From: Halostella limicola
GTDB taxonomy: Archaea; Halobacteriota; Halobacteria; Halobacteriales; Natronoarchaeaceae
NCBI RefSeq assembly: GCF_003675875.1
Contig: NZ_RCDI01000003.1
Location: 248,001 to 312,000 of the forward strand
Reading direction: 5' to 3'
Length of the DNA stretch: 64,000 nt
This document shows positions 16,131 to 25,697 of this stretch, one piece after another. The translations under genes and the position numbers were made by a program. The notes beneath the pieces are model-generated. The model was not told where the DNA came from. It saw only the letters and a program-made list of their open reading frames with translations, and ran no database searches. How positions within the stretch are numbered: position 1 is the stretch's first letter; the number at the start of each line of letters is the position of its first letter.

Positions 16131-17584
16131 CCCTTGATGTTGCAGACCGGGAACGTCCGGGCGACCTTGTCGCCGATGCCCAGCGCGTCCGAGACGCGGA
16201 CGACCTCGTCCACGTCCTTGTAGACGCCCGGGGCCTCCTCGGCGACCGTCGCGCCGCTCTGGGCCTTCACGTAGACGCCCTGCTGTTCGAGGTCGTCCTG
16301 CACGTCGCCGCCCCAGTAGTCCTGCTTGGCCTGCGTGCGGCTCATCAGGCGACCGGCGCCGTGAGCGGTCGACCCGAACGTGAGGTCCATCGACTCCTCG
16401 CCGCCGCGGAGGACGTAACTGCCCGCGCCCATGCTCCCGGGGATGATGATGGGCTGCCCCACGTCGCGGTACGCTGCCGGCACTTCCGGTCGCCCGGCCG
16501 GGAACGCCCGAGTCGCGCCCTTGCGGTGGACGTACAGCTCCCTGTCTTCGCCGTCGACGCTATGCGTCTCCTTCTTCGCGATGTTGTGCGCCACGTCGTA
16601 CAACAGTTCCATCTCCATCTGCTCCCACGTCCGGTCGAACACGCGCTCGAACACCCGACGGGTGCGGTGCATGATGAGCTGGCGGTTCACCCACGCGAAG
16701 TTGATTGCGGCGCACATCGCGCCGTAGTACTCCTCGGCGAGGTCGGAGCCGGCGGGCGCGGCGGCGAGTTCCTTGTCGGGCAACTGCGCGAGCAGGTCGC
16801 CGTGTTCCTTCTCGATCTTCCGCAGGTAGTCGTTGCACACCTGATGGCCCAGCCCGCGGCTCCCGCAGTGGATCAGCACGACGATCTGGTCCGCTTCGAG
16901 GCCGTACGCCGCGCCGACGTCCTCGCGGAACACGTCGGTGACCCGCTGGACCTCCAGGAAGTGGTTGCCGCTCCCGAGGCTGCCGATCTGGTTGCGGCCG
17001 CGGTCTTTCGCCTTCTGGGAGACCGCCGACGGGTCGGCGTCCGGCCGCCGGCCCTCGTCCTCGCAGGCGCGCAGGTCGTCCTCGACGCCGTACCCCTCCT
17101 CGACGGCCCACTCGACGCCGCGGGCGAGGATCTGCTCGACCGTCTCGGCGTCGCCCTGAACGATGCCGCCGCCGCCGAGACCAGACGGGACGTTGGCGAA
17201 CAGCGAGTCGACGAGCTCCTCCTCCTTGCCCTTCACGTCGTCGTACGTGAGGTTCGTCGTCATCATCCGGACGCCGCAGTTGATGTCGTAGCCCACGGCT
17301 CCGGGCGAGATGCAGCCGTTCTCGGCGTCCAGCGCACCGACGCCGCCGACGGGGAAGCCGTACCCCTGATGGCCGTCGGGCATGCAGATGGCGTACTTGG
17401 TGATTCCGGGCAGGTGGGTCGTGTTCTTGATCTGCTGGAGCGTGTCGTCGTCGCTGATCTCGTCCAGCAGGGCCTCGCTGGCCAGCACGCGCGCCGGCGC
17501 TCGCATGCCTCCCTCCTGCGGGATCTCCCAGACGTAGTCCCGCACCTTGTGCAGGGTGATGCCGTCCGCGTCGTAGGTGGTCAT
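16127..17584 (-). CDS. rtcB: RtcB RNA-splicing ligase
   Basis: A 485-residue RNA ligase that joins 2',3'-cyclic phosphate (or 3'-phosphate) to 5'-OH ends, using GTP and manganese, in tRNA splicing and RNA repair. Metal ligands Asp100 and Cys103 are in GYDINCGVRM. The GMP-accepting His is in STAHGAGRLMSR near the C terminus. I used ATG 17584 because the 17 residues before it in frame are not family-like. The archease gene lies 84 bases upstream on the same strand, as in many genomes. The protein is of normal length. Confidence 0.96.
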   Translation of the reverse strand: MTTYDADGITLHKVRDYVWEIPQEGGMRAPARVLASEALLDEISDDDTLQQIKNTTHLPGITKYAICMPDGHQGYGFPVGGVGALDAENGCISPGAVGYDINCGVRMMTTNLTYDDVKGKEEELVDSLFANVPSGLGGGGIVQGDAETVEQILARGVEWAVEEGYGVEDDLRACEDEGRRPDADPSAVSQKAKDRGRNQIGSLGSGNHFLEVQRVTDVFREDVGAAYGLEADQIVVLIHCGSRGLGHQVCNDYLRKIEKEHGDLLAQLPDKELAAAPAGSDLAEEYYGAMCAAINFAWVNRQLIMHRTRRVFERVFDRTWEQMEMELLYDVAHNIAKKETHSVDGEDRELYVHRKGATRAFPAGRPEVPAAYRDVGQPIIIPGSMGAGSYVLRGGEESMDLTFGSTAHGAGRLMSRTQAKQDYWGGDVQDDLEQQGVYVKAQSGATVAEEAPGVYKDVDEVVRVSDALGIGDKVARTFPVCNIKG

Positions 17585-17668
17585 ACGCGATAGTCGCGCC
17601 GCTGGCCCGGAATAGGTTTCGTCTCGGGCGGTCACGCGGTCCGCGTCACGCGTCGAAGATCCCCTCGC

Positions 17669-18130
17669 TCACACGTCGAAGACGACGTACGCGCGCCAGC
17701 CGTCGTCGGTCCGGGAGAGGTCCATCTCGGAGTAGGTGACGGCTTTGATCTCCCGGGCGTAGATCTCGGAGAGGGGGACGCCGCGGGCGCTCCCGGAGAG
17801 CGTCCACTCGGTGGCGTTTTCGCCGTCGCCGTTCAGCGTCTCGCCGGCTTCACCGCCGGCACCGTCGGCGCGCTCGACGGTCGCCTCGTGGTCGACGGGG
17901 AGGACGCCCCGCACGTCGCGCTGGTAGATCAGGTCGTCGAGGTAGTCGAACAGGAGCGCCTCGCGGCTCTCGGCGGCGACAGTCACGTCGAAGCGCTCCC
18001 CGCTCGCCGGCACCTCGTCGCACATCGCCGCCGCCAGTCCGTCGGCGACGGCCGCGAAGACATCGCCGAGCGTCGCGCCGGTGGCCGCCACGGCGACGTC
18101 GGCGGTGTGGTCACGGAGTTCGTATGGCAT
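17669..18130 (-). CDS. Archease, activator of RtcB
   Basis: A 153-residue protein with the family start YELRDHTADVAVAATG, containing the metal-binding Asp, and a C-terminal GWRAYVVFDV. Archease speeds the guanylylation of RtcB and lets it use more nucleotides. An acidic, Gly/Glu-rich insertion at about residues 80-110 is probably a halophilic loop. It is probably co-transcribed with rtcB. Confidence 0.92.
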   Translation of the reverse strand: MPYELRDHTADVAVAATGATLGDVFAAVADGLAAAMCDEVPASGERFDVTVAAESREALLFDYLDDLIYQRDVRGVLPVDHEATVERADGAGGEAGETLNGDGENATEWTLSGSARGVPLSEIYAREIKAVTYSEMDLSRTDDGWRAYVVFDV

Positions 18131-18257
18131 ACGTCGGGGTTCCCGGGCCGTCCGCTTGTGGGTTCGGGTCTCGCCGCCGACGGTCGAGGGCTGGCTGTCG
18201 CATGACTGCGGGAGGGGGCCGGTGGAATTATATTTGCGAGCCCACTAGTGGCAGGCA

Positions 18258-18734
18258 GTGAGCGTCAAGGTCGACATCCGGGTCGTCGGGGCCGGCAGCG
18301 ACGAGTACGTCGAGGACGCGTGGGACCTGAAAGAGCAGATCCGGACCCGCGACGGCGTGCTCAAGCAGCGCCGCGGCTTCTTCACCGACGCCTACCGCCG
18401 CTCGACCGTCCACGTCGCCTTCGCCGACGACGAACTCGTCGGCTTCGCCGCGGCCCGCCGCGACGGCTACATCCTCTTTCTCGCCGTCGCGCCCGGACAC
18501 CGCGACGAGGGGCTGGGCGAGCAGCTGGTCGCCCGCGTCGCGGACGACCACGCGACCGTCACCTGCCACGCGCGGACGACCAACGAGAACGCCCTGGAGT
18601 TCTACGAGCACCTTGGCTTCGAGATCAAGCGCCGCATCGACAACTACTACGAGGACGGCGGTGACGCGTACTACCTGAAGCTCGGCACCGACGCCGGCAT
18701 CGCGGAGCGCCTCTCGGACATCATCCGCGGGTAG
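18258..18734 (+). CDS. GNAT-family N-acetyltransferase
   Basis: A 158-residue acetyltransferase. The acetyl-CoA loop is seen as VAPGHRDEGLGEQLV (76-90), and the C-terminal NENALEFYEHLGFEIKRRI is the usual motif B. It starts with GTG at 18258. The acceptor (protein N terminus, amine or small molecule) is not readable. Its stop is about 100 bases before the primase gene. Confidence 0.88.
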   Translation: MSVKVDIRVVGAGSDEYVEDAWDLKEQIRTRDGVLKQRRGFFTDAYRRSTVHVAFADDELVGFAAARRDGYILFLAVAPGHRDEGLGEQLVARVADDHATVTCHARTTNENALEFYEHLGFEIKRRIDNYYEDGGDAYYLKLGTDAGIAERLSDIIRG

Positions 18735-18838
18735 CGATTCTCTCGGTGGACTTCCTCGCGGGCGACCACCGAGGACGGCCCCGTTCGACGACCGGTTCGG
18801 CACTGTTTTATCGCCGCACTGTTAACCGAGGTGACGAC

Positions 18839-20047
18839 ATGGAGGAGCACACCCGGGGGTATCTCCGCGGCCGGTTCCGCGACCACTACCGCCGCGCGTC
18901 GATCACCCCGCCGCCGGACGCCCCCGACCGCGAGTGGGGGTTCATCCCCTGGACCGAAGGGCCGGGCACGACGATGGTCCGCCACCGGTCGCTGTTCGAC
19001 GTGGGGTCCCTCGACGACTTCCTCCGGCGCAAGCGCCCGCGGCACGTCTACTTCTCCGCCGGGCGGTACGAGGACCCGAGCGCGAACTCGATGGGCGAGA
19101 AGGGGTGGCGCTCCGCCGACCTCGTCTTCGACCTGGACGCCGACCACCTCCCGAGCGTCGACCCCGAGGAGACCGGTTACCCGGAGATGCTCGCGGCCTG
19201 CAAGGACGCCCTGGTACGCTTGCTCGACTTCCTCGAGAACGACTTCGGCTTCGAGGACCTGACGGTCGTCTTCTCCGGCGGCCGCGGCTACCACGTCCAC
19301 GTCCGCGACGATGGGGTCCGCGGCCTCGACAGCGAGCGCCGCCGCGAGATCGTCGACTACGTCCGCGGCATCGACGTCGAGTTCGAGGACCTCGTCGACA
19401 CGGAAGCGGTCGCGGGGATGGGTCGCGAGACGCCGGCACAGAAGCGGACGCTCGACCCGAGCGGCGGCTGGAGCAGGCGCGTCAACGACCGGATCTGCGC
19501 GTTCGTCGACGACCTGCTCGAACTGGACGAGGGCGAGGCGCTGGAGCGCCTGCAGGAGTTCGACGGCATCGGCGAGGGCCGCGCCGACGCGGTGCTCACG
19601 GCTGCGCAGTCGAACGCCGACGAGATCCGGGCCGGCAACGTCGACGTCCACCCCGCGTTCTTTCAGCTCGCCCGGACGCTCGCCGAGGACGTACTGGAGA
19701 CGGAGAGCGCGCCCATCGACGAGCCGGTCACCACCGACACGAACCGCCTCATCCGCCTGCCCGGGAGCCTCCACGGCGGGAGCGGCCTGGAGGTCCAGCG
19801 GATCGACCGCGACGACCTCGACGACTTCGACCCGCTGGTCCACGCCGTCCCGGAGACGTTCACGGGCAACGCGATCAACGTCGACGTGACGAACGTGACC
19901 GACCTGCCGCCGGTCGGCAACCCCGACTACGGCGACGTCTCTCTGGGCGGCGATACTTTTACGGTTTCGGAGGGTGCACAGACCGTACCAGAACACGTGG
20001 GCGTTTTCCTGATGGCCCGCGGCGCCGCGGAGAAAGGTGAAGAATGA
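18839..20047 (+). CDS. priS: DNA primase small (catalytic) subunit PriS
   Basis: A 402-residue archaeal/eukaryotic-type primase. Motifs include YFSAGRYEDP, LVFDLDADHLP with the paired catalytic Asp, and VVFSGGRGYHVHV; the C-terminal part carries TNRLIRLPGSLHGGSG. It makes RNA/DNA primers for replication with PriL. I chose ATG 18839, since TTTTAT (18806-18811) lies about 30 bases before it and the 31 upstream in-frame residues are not family-like. The gene overlaps the GINS gene by four bases (ATGA). Confidence 0.95.
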   Translation: MEEHTRGYLRGRFRDHYRRASITPPPDAPDREWGFIPWTEGPGTTMVRHRSLFDVGSLDDFLRRKRPRHVYFSAGRYEDPSANSMGEKGWRSADLVFDLDADHLPSVDPEETGYPEMLAACKDALVRLLDFLENDFGFEDLTVVFSGGRGYHVHVRDDGVRGLDSERRREIVDYVRGIDVEFEDLVDTEAVAGMGRETPAQKRTLDPSGGWSRRVNDRICAFVDDLLELDEGEALERLQEFDGIGEGRADAVLTAAQSNADEIRAGNVDVHPAFFQLARTLAEDVLETESAPIDEPVTTDTNRLIRLPGSLHGGSGLEVQRIDRDDLDDFDPLVHAVPETFTGNAINVDVTNVTDLPPVGNPDYGDVSLGGDTFTVSEGAQTVPEHVGVFLMARGAAEKGEE

Positions 20048-21093
20048 ACTTAGACGAACTGCGGTCTGTCCAGAACAAGGAACGCCAGAAGGACAGCCTG
20101 CAGCATCTCCGCGACTCGTTCTACGAGGACGTGGGGCAGTACGTCGCCGACCTCAAGGCCCAGCGCGACCGCGCGGCCGAGGAGGCCGACGACCCGTTCT
20201 CGAACCCCGAGGTCGGTCGCCTCACCGACGAGATCGAGACGGCCGAGGAGGTCGTCGAGGCGGTGTACGAGCGCCGAATGGGCAAGATCGTCAAACGCGC
20301 CAGCCTCGCGGCCGCCGGGATGCCGTCCGACGAGGAGGGCCTGACGACCGAGGAGAAGGAGCTGTTCGCGGACATCGTCGACCGCATCGAGGCGAACAAG
20401 GGCCGCGTCCTCGACGTCCTGGCCGGCGACGGGGATGCGGCGTCCGGCGGCGGTACCGACGACGCCGCACCCCCAACCGACCCCTCTGCGGCGGACGACG
20501 GCGGCGTCAATGCCGCGGACCTGATGGGCGACGGGGCGGACGCGGCGAGCGATCCCGACCCGGCACCGCCGGACCCGACGTCGGACGCCGGGAGCGACGT
20601 GCCGGACCCCGTCGCCGAGGCGGAGCGCCAGCGCGCCGCGGCGGACGACGGGGCGGACGCGACCGGCGCGGAAACGACCGACTCGGCCTCGGACGATCCT
20701 GTCTCGGCTGGTGCCGAACCGCCGACGGACGGCGTGCCGACCGACCCTGACGCACCGTCCGAGGCGCCGCCGGTCTCGGATACGGCGTCCAACGTTGCCG
20801 ACCCCGACAGTTCCGACGGCCCCGCGCCGACGGGACGCGATCCCGCGGCCGACGAGACGGTTGCGGACGGCGAGTGGGACGGCGGCGACGCACCCGGCGG
20901 ATCGGCGGCCGGCGGCGGATCAGGCGTCGCACCGGAGACCGATCGGGCCACCGTCCGGATCACGCAGGACGTCGGCCAGATCCTCGGCGTCGACGAGCGG
21001 GAGTACGACCTCACCGCCGAGGACGTGGTCACGCTCCCCGAGCAGAACGTGGAACCGCTCGTCCAGCGCGACGCCGCCGAGCGCCTCGACTGA
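20044..21093 (+). CDS. GINS complex subunit (Gins51-like) with long acidic linker
   Basis: A 349-residue replication factor, part of the Cdc45-MCM-GINS helicase. The N-terminal alpha-helical A domain spans about residues 1-130. A low-complexity linker of about 160 residues (roughly 135-295), made almost only of Asp, Ala, Pro, Ser, Gly and Thr, leads to a small beta-type B domain (ATVRITQDVGQILGVDERE to the end). Most archaeal GINS subunits are about half this length, and the difference is the linker. It is coupled to priS by a four-base overlap, a widespread archaeal arrangement. Confidence 0.9.
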   Translation: MNLDELRSVQNKERQKDSLQHLRDSFYEDVGQYVADLKAQRDRAAEEADDPFSNPEVGRLTDEIETAEEVVEAVYERRMGKIVKRASLAAAGMPSDEEGLTTEEKELFADIVDRIEANKGRVLDVLAGDGDAASGGGTDDAAPPTDPSAADDGGVNAADLMGDGADAASDPDPAPPDPTSDAGSDVPDPVAEAERQRAAADDGADATGAETTDSASDDPVSAGAEPPTDGVPTDPDAPSEAPPVSDTASNVADPDSSDGPAPTGRDPAADETVADGEWDGGDAPGGSAAGGGSGVAPETDRATVRITQDVGQILGVDEREYDLTAEDVVTLPEQNVEPLVQRDAAERLD

Positions 21094-21102
21094 AAACCGC
21101 AA

Positions 21103-21134
21103 CTCGTTTATAATTTCGAGCGCTGACGGAGGCT
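21103..21134 (+). promoter_or_regulatory. Promoter of the peroxiredoxin gene
   Basis: A TATA-like tttataattt (21107-21116) is centred about 24 bases before the ATG at 21135. The transcript should therefore be leaderless or nearly so. Confidence 0.55.
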
Positions 21135-21614
21135 ATGCTCGACGAAGGCGAACCCGCCCCCGAGTTCGAACTCCCCGACCAGAACGGCGACCTCGTCTCG
21201 CTCTCCGACTTCCGCGGCCGACGCGTCGTGCTGTACTTCTACCCGCGCGCCAACACCGACGGGTGTACGAAACAGGCCTGTAGCTTCCGCGACAACTGGG
21301 CCGCGTTCGAGGACCGCGACGTCGCCGTCCTCGGCGTCAGCGACGACGACGTCGACGACCTGAAGGAGTTCGAGGAGGACCACGACCTCCCGCACACGCT
21401 GCTGTCGGACGAGTACGGCGAGGTGTCGACGCTGTACGAGTCCTACGGCGAGAAGCGGATGTTCGGCAACACGTTCGACGGCGTGTTCCGGAACACGTAC
21501 GTCATCGGCCCGGACGGCACCGTCGAGCGCGCCTATGAGGGCGTCTCGCCCGAGGACCACGCCGAAGACGTCCTCGCGGACCTGGACGTGGCGGCGGCTC
21601 CCAGCGACGACTAG
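21135..21614 (+). CDS. bcp: Peroxiredoxin, Bcp/PrxQ type
   Basis: A 159-residue thioredoxin-fold peroxidase. The peroxidatic Cys44 and probable resolving Cys49 are in DGCTKQACSF (42-51), the one-helix spacing of PrxQ/Bcp. VVLYFYPRANT before it is the usual active-site strand. It reduces hydrogen peroxide and organic peroxides in the cytoplasm. It stands alone behind its own promoter. A negatively charged C-terminal half is normal for a halophile. Confidence 0.93.
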   Translation: MLDEGEPAPEFELPDQNGDLVSLSDFRGRRVVLYFYPRANTDGCTKQACSFRDNWAAFEDRDVAVLGVSDDDVDDLKEFEEDHDLPHTLLSDEYGEVSTLYESYGEKRMFGNTFDGVFRNTYVIGPDGTVERAYEGVSPEDHAEDVLADLDVAAAPSDD

Positions 21615-21647
21615 CGGGCCCGAGCGACGGGCGGTCCCGCGCGGCGG

Positions 21648-22127
21648 CTATCGCTCCCAGTTCCGGTCGCGGCTCCGGGACCGGCCGGAGCCGACGTTTC
21701 GACCAGCGCTGTCGGCGGAATCCCGCTCCAGCAGCCGGTCCATCCGGCGCTCGAACTCGGCCTCGTCGATGTCGCCCGCGACGTAGCGCTCGCGGAGCCG
21801 GTCCGCCGGGTCGGCGCGGCCGGACGCGGTCGAGTCCGTCCTGCCGGGGAGGTGGTCGCGCCATCCCCCAGTCCGGCTCACCGTGTCGTCCCACGGCTCC
21901 CCGCGGTATCCGGTCGACGACCCGGAGTCCTCGGTGAAAAAGGAGATCAGGCCGAGGACGGCCCACGCGATGACCCCGAGGACGATCAGCGACAGGACCA
22001 GCGAGACGACCGTCGCGACCACCCCCATCACGACGGAGACGATGGTCCCCACGACGCTCAGGAGGACCAGCGCGGCCACGACCGCGCCGATAGCTTTCAG
22101 GAGGGCGTCTGTGCTCGTGCTGCTCAT
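21648..22127 (-). CDS. Membrane protein with C-terminal SHOCT domain
   Basis: A 159-residue protein. Two adjacent hydrophobic segments (about residues 10-32 and 36-62, VALVLLSVVGTIVSVVMGVV and LVLSLIVLGVIAWAVLGLIS) are followed by a hydrophilic linker. The linker leads to a short helical SHOCT domain (LRERYVAGDIDEAEFERRMD), found at the ends of many small membrane proteins and thought to mediate contacts. It lies downstream of cdc48 on the same strand. No specific function can be assigned. Confidence 0.8.
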   Translation of the reverse strand: MSSTSTDALLKAIGAVVAALVLLSVVGTIVSVVMGVVATVVSLVLSLIVLGVIAWAVLGLISFFTEDSGSSTGYRGEPWDDTVSRTGGWRDHLPGRTDSTASGRADPADRLRERYVAGDIDEAEFERRMDRLLERDSADSAGRNVGSGRSRSRDRNWER

Positions 22128-22227
22128 GTTCTATGCTCTATGACGCAGACTCAAAAAAGACGCGGGGCGGGTGAAACCGAATCGCCGCCGCGAACTGCGG
22201 AGGTCGCTCGTACGGGGAGAGGTCGGA

Positions 22228-24492
22228 CTACTGGAACGTCCGGCTGACGTTCTCTTCGGGTTCGACCTCCGTCTGGTCGAACTGCTCCTCGATCTCCTCG
22301 TACTGCTCGCGGATCTCCTCGGTGACGCTGGGGGTCACATCGTCGAGCGCCTGCTCGAAGTGCTCGCGGCTGACGCGGACGTTCCCGACGCTCTCGCCGA
22401 TCTCGTCGGGGTCGACCGAGTTGATGAACTCGCGGGACGCGGCCATCGAGGCCTCGCGGACGAGCGCCTCGATGTCGGCGCCGACGAAGCCCTCGGTCTC
22501 GCCGGCCAGCCACTCGAGCTCGACGTCGTCGGCCAGCGGCTTGTTCCGGGTGTGGACCTCGAAGATCTTCTCGCGGCCCTCCTCGTCGGGGACGGGCACG
22601 TGGACGTGACGGTCCAGGCGGCCCGGCCGGAGCAGGGCGTTGTCGATGAGGTCCGGGCGGTTGGTCGTCGCGATGACGACGACGTCCTCCAGCTCTTCGA
22701 GGCCGTCGAGTTCGGTCAGTAGCTGCGAGACGACGCGCTCGCTGACCTCGCTGCCGCCGCCGGAGCCGCGGCCGCGTTCGCCGGCGATGGAGTCGATCTC
22801 GTCGAAGAACACCACCGTCGGGGCGTTCTCGCGGGCCTTGCTGAACACGTCGCGGACGCCCTTCTCGGACTCCCCGACGAACTTGTTGAGCAGCTCGGGC
22901 CCCTTGATGGAGATGAAGTTGCTCTGGCTCTCGTTGGCGACGGCCTTGGCCATGAGCGTCTTCCCGGTGCCGGGCGGGCCGTACATCAGCACGCCCTTGG
23001 CGGCCTCCATGTCCATCTGCTCGAACACCTCGGGGTAGTCGAGCGGCCACTGGACGGTCTCGCGGAGGCGCTCCTTGGTGTCCTCCAGTCCGCCAACCTG
23101 GTCCCACGTGACGTCGGGGACCTCGACGAACACTTCCCGGAGTGCGGAGGGCTCGATCCCCTTCAGCGCCTCCTTCAGGTCCTCCTGGGTGACCTGCAGC
23201 TTGTCGAGGACGTCGGCGTCGATCTCCTCGGACTCCAGGTCGAGTTCCGGCCGGATGCGCCGGAGCGCGTTCATCGCCGCTTCCTTCGTCAGGGACTCCA
23301 GGTCCGCGCCGACGAAGCCGTGGGTGTTCTCGGCGTACTGCTCCAGGTCGATGTCGTCGACCAGGGGCATCCCGCGGGTGTGGACCTGCAGGATCTCCCG
23401 GCGGCCCTCCTTGTCGGGCACGCCGATCTCGATCTCGCGGTCGAAGCGACCGCCGCGGCGGAGCGCCGGGTCGATGGCGTCGACGCGGTTCGTCGCGCCG
23501 ATGACGATGATCTCGCCGCGCTCGTCGAGGCCGTCCATCAGGCTGAGCAGCTGCGCCACGACGCGGCGTTCGACGTCGCCGCCGGCCTCCTCGCGCTTGG
23601 GTGCGATGGAGTCGAGCTCGTCGATGAAGATGATCGCGGGGGCGTTCTCCTCGGCCTCCTCGAACACCTCGCGGAGCTGCTCCTCGCTCTCGCCGTAGTA
23701 CTTCGACATGATCTCCGGGCCGGAGATGGTGTCGAAGTAGGCGTCGATCTCGTTGGCGACGGCCTTGGCCATGAGCGTCTTCCCCGTGCCGGGCGGGCCG
23801 TGCAGGAGGACGCCTTTCGGCGGCTCGATGCCGAGCTGCTGGAACAGCTCGGGGTGGCGCATCGGCAGCTCGATCATCTCGCGGACCTGCTCCAGTTCGT
23901 CGTCGAGGCCGCCGATGTCCTCGTAGGTGACGTTGGGAGTGTCGCCGCCGCCGGCGCCCGCCTCCGCGCCGGTGATCTGCTCGGCAGGCTTCTCGCTGAT
24001 CTGGATGTCGGTCGAGTCGGTGATGACGACCGTGCCGCTGGGCTCGGTCGACGCGATCTTCAGCGGGACGGACTGCCCGCTACTGGACATGGGGCCGAAC
24101 GAGAGGGGGAACGGCACCGTCTGGCCCTCGGTGACGGCCTGTCCGGAGAGCTTGTCCCGGACGAGCGGTCCGATGTTGCCCCGGATGCGGAGGTTCTGGG
24201 GGAGCGCGACCGTCACGCTGGTCGCCGGGTTCACGTCCGCCTTCTCGACGTTCACGCGGTCGTCGATGCCGACGTTCGCCTCCTGCCGGAGGCGCCCGTC
24301 GATTCGGACGATGCCCTTGCCCTCGTCCTCGGGGTAGCCCGGCCAGACGCGCGCGACCGCGCGGTCCTCGCCGGCACCGATGAGGATGTAGTCCCCGTTT
24401 TCGAGGTCGAGTTCCTGCATCGTTCCTCGGTCTATCGCCGCCAGTCCCCGCCCCGCGTCCTTCTGCTTGAGTGGTTTGACAGTGAGTTTCAT
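22228..24492 (-). CDS. Cdc48/VAT-type AAA+ ATPase
   Basis: A 754-residue unfoldase. The N-terminal substrate-binding domain (about 1-185) is followed by two AAA modules: D1 with Walker A GPPGTGKT at 232-239 and DELD at 291-294, and D2 with GPPGTGKT at 505-512 and DEID at 564-567. The C-terminal tail is acidic ([12 protein letters not shown]). In archaea Cdc48 extracts and unfolds proteins for the proteasome. It overlaps the upstream HSP20-like gene by four bases (ATGA), so the two are translationally coupled. Haloarchaea carry several paralogues; this one has the complete two-module form. Confidence 0.95.
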   Translation of the reverse strand: MKLTVKPLKQKDAGRGLAAIDRGTMQELDLENGDYILIGAGEDRAVARVWPGYPEDEGKGIVRIDGRLRQEANVGIDDRVNVEKADVNPATSVTVALPQNLRIRGNIGPLVRDKLSGQAVTEGQTVPFPLSFGPMSSSGQSVPLKIASTEPSGTVVITDSTDIQISEKPAEQITGAEAGAGGGDTPNVTYEDIGGLDDELEQVREMIELPMRHPELFQQLGIEPPKGVLLHGPPGTGKTLMAKAVANEIDAYFDTISGPEIMSKYYGESEEQLREVFEEAEENAPAIIFIDELDSIAPKREEAGGDVERRVVAQLLSLMDGLDERGEIIVIGATNRVDAIDPALRRGGRFDREIEIGVPDKEGRREILQVHTRGMPLVDDIDLEQYAENTHGFVGADLESLTKEAAMNALRRIRPELDLESEEIDADVLDKLQVTQEDLKEALKGIEPSALREVFVEVPDVTWDQVGGLEDTKERLRETVQWPLDYPEVFEQMDMEAAKGVLMYGPPGTGKTLMAKAVANESQSNFISIKGPELLNKFVGESEKGVRDVFSKARENAPTVVFFDEIDSIAGERGRGSGGGSEVSERVVSQLLTELDGLEELEDVVVIATTNRPDLIDNALLRPGRLDRHVHVPVPDEEGREKIFEVHTRNKPLADDVELEWLAGETEGFVGADIEALVREASMAASREFINSVDPDEIGESVGNVRVSREHFEQALDDVTPSVTEEIREQYEEIEEQFDQTEVEPEENVSRTFQ

Positions 24493-24746
24493 GCTTCCTC
24501 CTCCTCCAGTTCGATAGTGAGGACGCCGTTTTTGATAAACACTTCCGCGTTCTCGTCGGGCAGATCCAGTTCGATCTGGGACTCCTCGTCGTCCGCGCCG
24601 GTGACGACGATAGCGGTGTCCGCCAGCACGTCGACGTGGGCGTCGGCAACCGACGGGCCGAGGTCGGCCGCGACGACCACGCCGTCGTCGTAGCGGTACT
24701 CGCGGACGACCCGCCCGTCTTTCTCTGCAAGTTGGTTGATGTTCAT
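24489..24746 (-). CDS. Small HSP20-like (DUF7127-type) protein coupled to Cdc48
   Basis: An 85-residue acidic protein. Its second half ([20 protein letters not shown], then [20 protein letters not shown]) has the strand pattern of the HSP20/p23 alpha-crystallin fold, ending in the typical NGVLTIEL. It is shorter than a true small heat-shock protein. I recall such proteins as haloarchaeal DUF7127. Its four-base overlap with cdc48 suggests that it is a Cdc48 adaptor or a holdase feeding it; that role is inference. Confidence 0.78.
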   Translation of the reverse strand: MNINQLAEKDGRVVREYRYDDGVVVAADLGPSVADAHVDVLADTAIVVTGADDEESQIELDLPDENAEVFIKNGVLTIELEEEEA

Positions 24747-24749
24747 GTG

Positions 24750-24782
24750 ACTAACCCAAAGTTAGTTCTAGTAGTATATAAG
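24750..24782 (-). promoter_or_regulatory. Promoter and operator-like inverted repeat of the HSP20-like/cdc48 operon
   Basis: On the minus strand a TATA box (cttatatac, about 24773-24782) lies about 32 bases before the start codon at 24746. Directly between them, ACTAAC (24750-24755) and GTTAGT (24761-24766) form an inverted repeat with a five-base spacer, at the expected transcription start. That position suits repression, perhaps released on stress. Confidence 0.5.
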
Positions 24783-24903
24783 CCTGTCGCTGAAAACCGC
24801 GTTACGTGGCGGAATATCCGAACAACGGCTGAATTGCGGTTCACACGCGCCCAGGCCGGGCATCCCCGTCGAGATTTAAGGGGTTCCCCGCCGAACTATC
24901 GGT

Positions 24904-25677
24904 ATGGAAACTGTCACGCATCAGGGCCGCGAGACGGCCTACCGGCGCTCCGACAGGGGCGGTGACGGCGTACCGCTTCTCTGTGTTCACGGGAGCGGCG
25001 GCAACAAGGGCGTCTGGAAGTCGCAGTTCCGGCTCGCGGACGACCGCCCCGTCGTCGCGATGGACCTCTCCGGCCACGGCGACTCCGACGACATCGACGC
25101 CGACGAGGGGTACAGTACTCTCTCCGCGTACGCGGACGACGTGATCGCCGTCGCGGAGGAGACCGACGCCGGCGTCCTCGTCGGCAACTCGCTCGGGGGG
25201 GCCGTCGTCATGCACGTCGCGCTGGAGCGCGACTTCGACCCCGACGCGCTCGTCCTCGCGGGGACGGGCGCGCGGCTCTCGGTCAACGAGGACCTGCTCG
25301 GCTGGCTCGCGGACGACTTCGACCGCGCGGTCGAGTTCCTCCACGAACCCGGGAAGCTGTTCGACGACCCCGACGACGACCTGGTCGATCTCTCCGAGGC
25401 CGCCATGCGCGAGTGCGGCCGGGCGGTGACGGCGCGGGACTTCCGGACCTGCCACGGGTTCGACGTCAGGGATCGGGTGGACGAGATAGCGGTCCCCGCG
25501 CTCGCGATCGTCGGCGAGAACGACCGCCTCACGCCACCGTGGTTCCACGAGTTCCTCGCGGACGAACTGCCGGACGCCGCGCTGGCCGTCGTCGACGACG
25601 CGGCGCACCTCGCGATGCTGGAGCAGCCGGGGTCGTTCAACGCCGCGGTGAAGAACTTCCTGAGCGGTCTGGAGTAG
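24904..25677 (+). CDS. Alpha/beta hydrolase (serine nucleophile)
   Basis: A 257-residue hydrolase. Oxyanion region LLCVHGSGGNKGVW, nucleophile elbow GNSLGG (about residues 97-102), acid GENDRLTPP and a histidine in DAAHLAMLEQPG complete the triad. It could be an esterase, lipase or C-C hydrolase. The protein is not closely like the epoxide-hydrolase-type enzyme at 13358. It is convergent with panB; the substrate is unknown. Confidence 0.87.
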   Translation: METVTHQGRETAYRRSDRGGDGVPLLCVHGSGGNKGVWKSQFRLADDRPVVAMDLSGHGDSDDIDADEGYSTLSAYADDVIAVAEETDAGVLVGNSLGGAVVMHVALERDFDPDALVLAGTGARLSVNEDLLGWLADDFDRAVEFLHEPGKLFDDPDDDLVDLSEAAMRECGRAVTARDFRTCHGFDVRDRVDEIAVPALAIVGENDRLTPPWFHEFLADELPDAALAVVDDAAHLAMLEQPGSFNAAVKNFLSGLE

Positions 25678-25697
25678 TCGACGCAGACGATCCGCGG

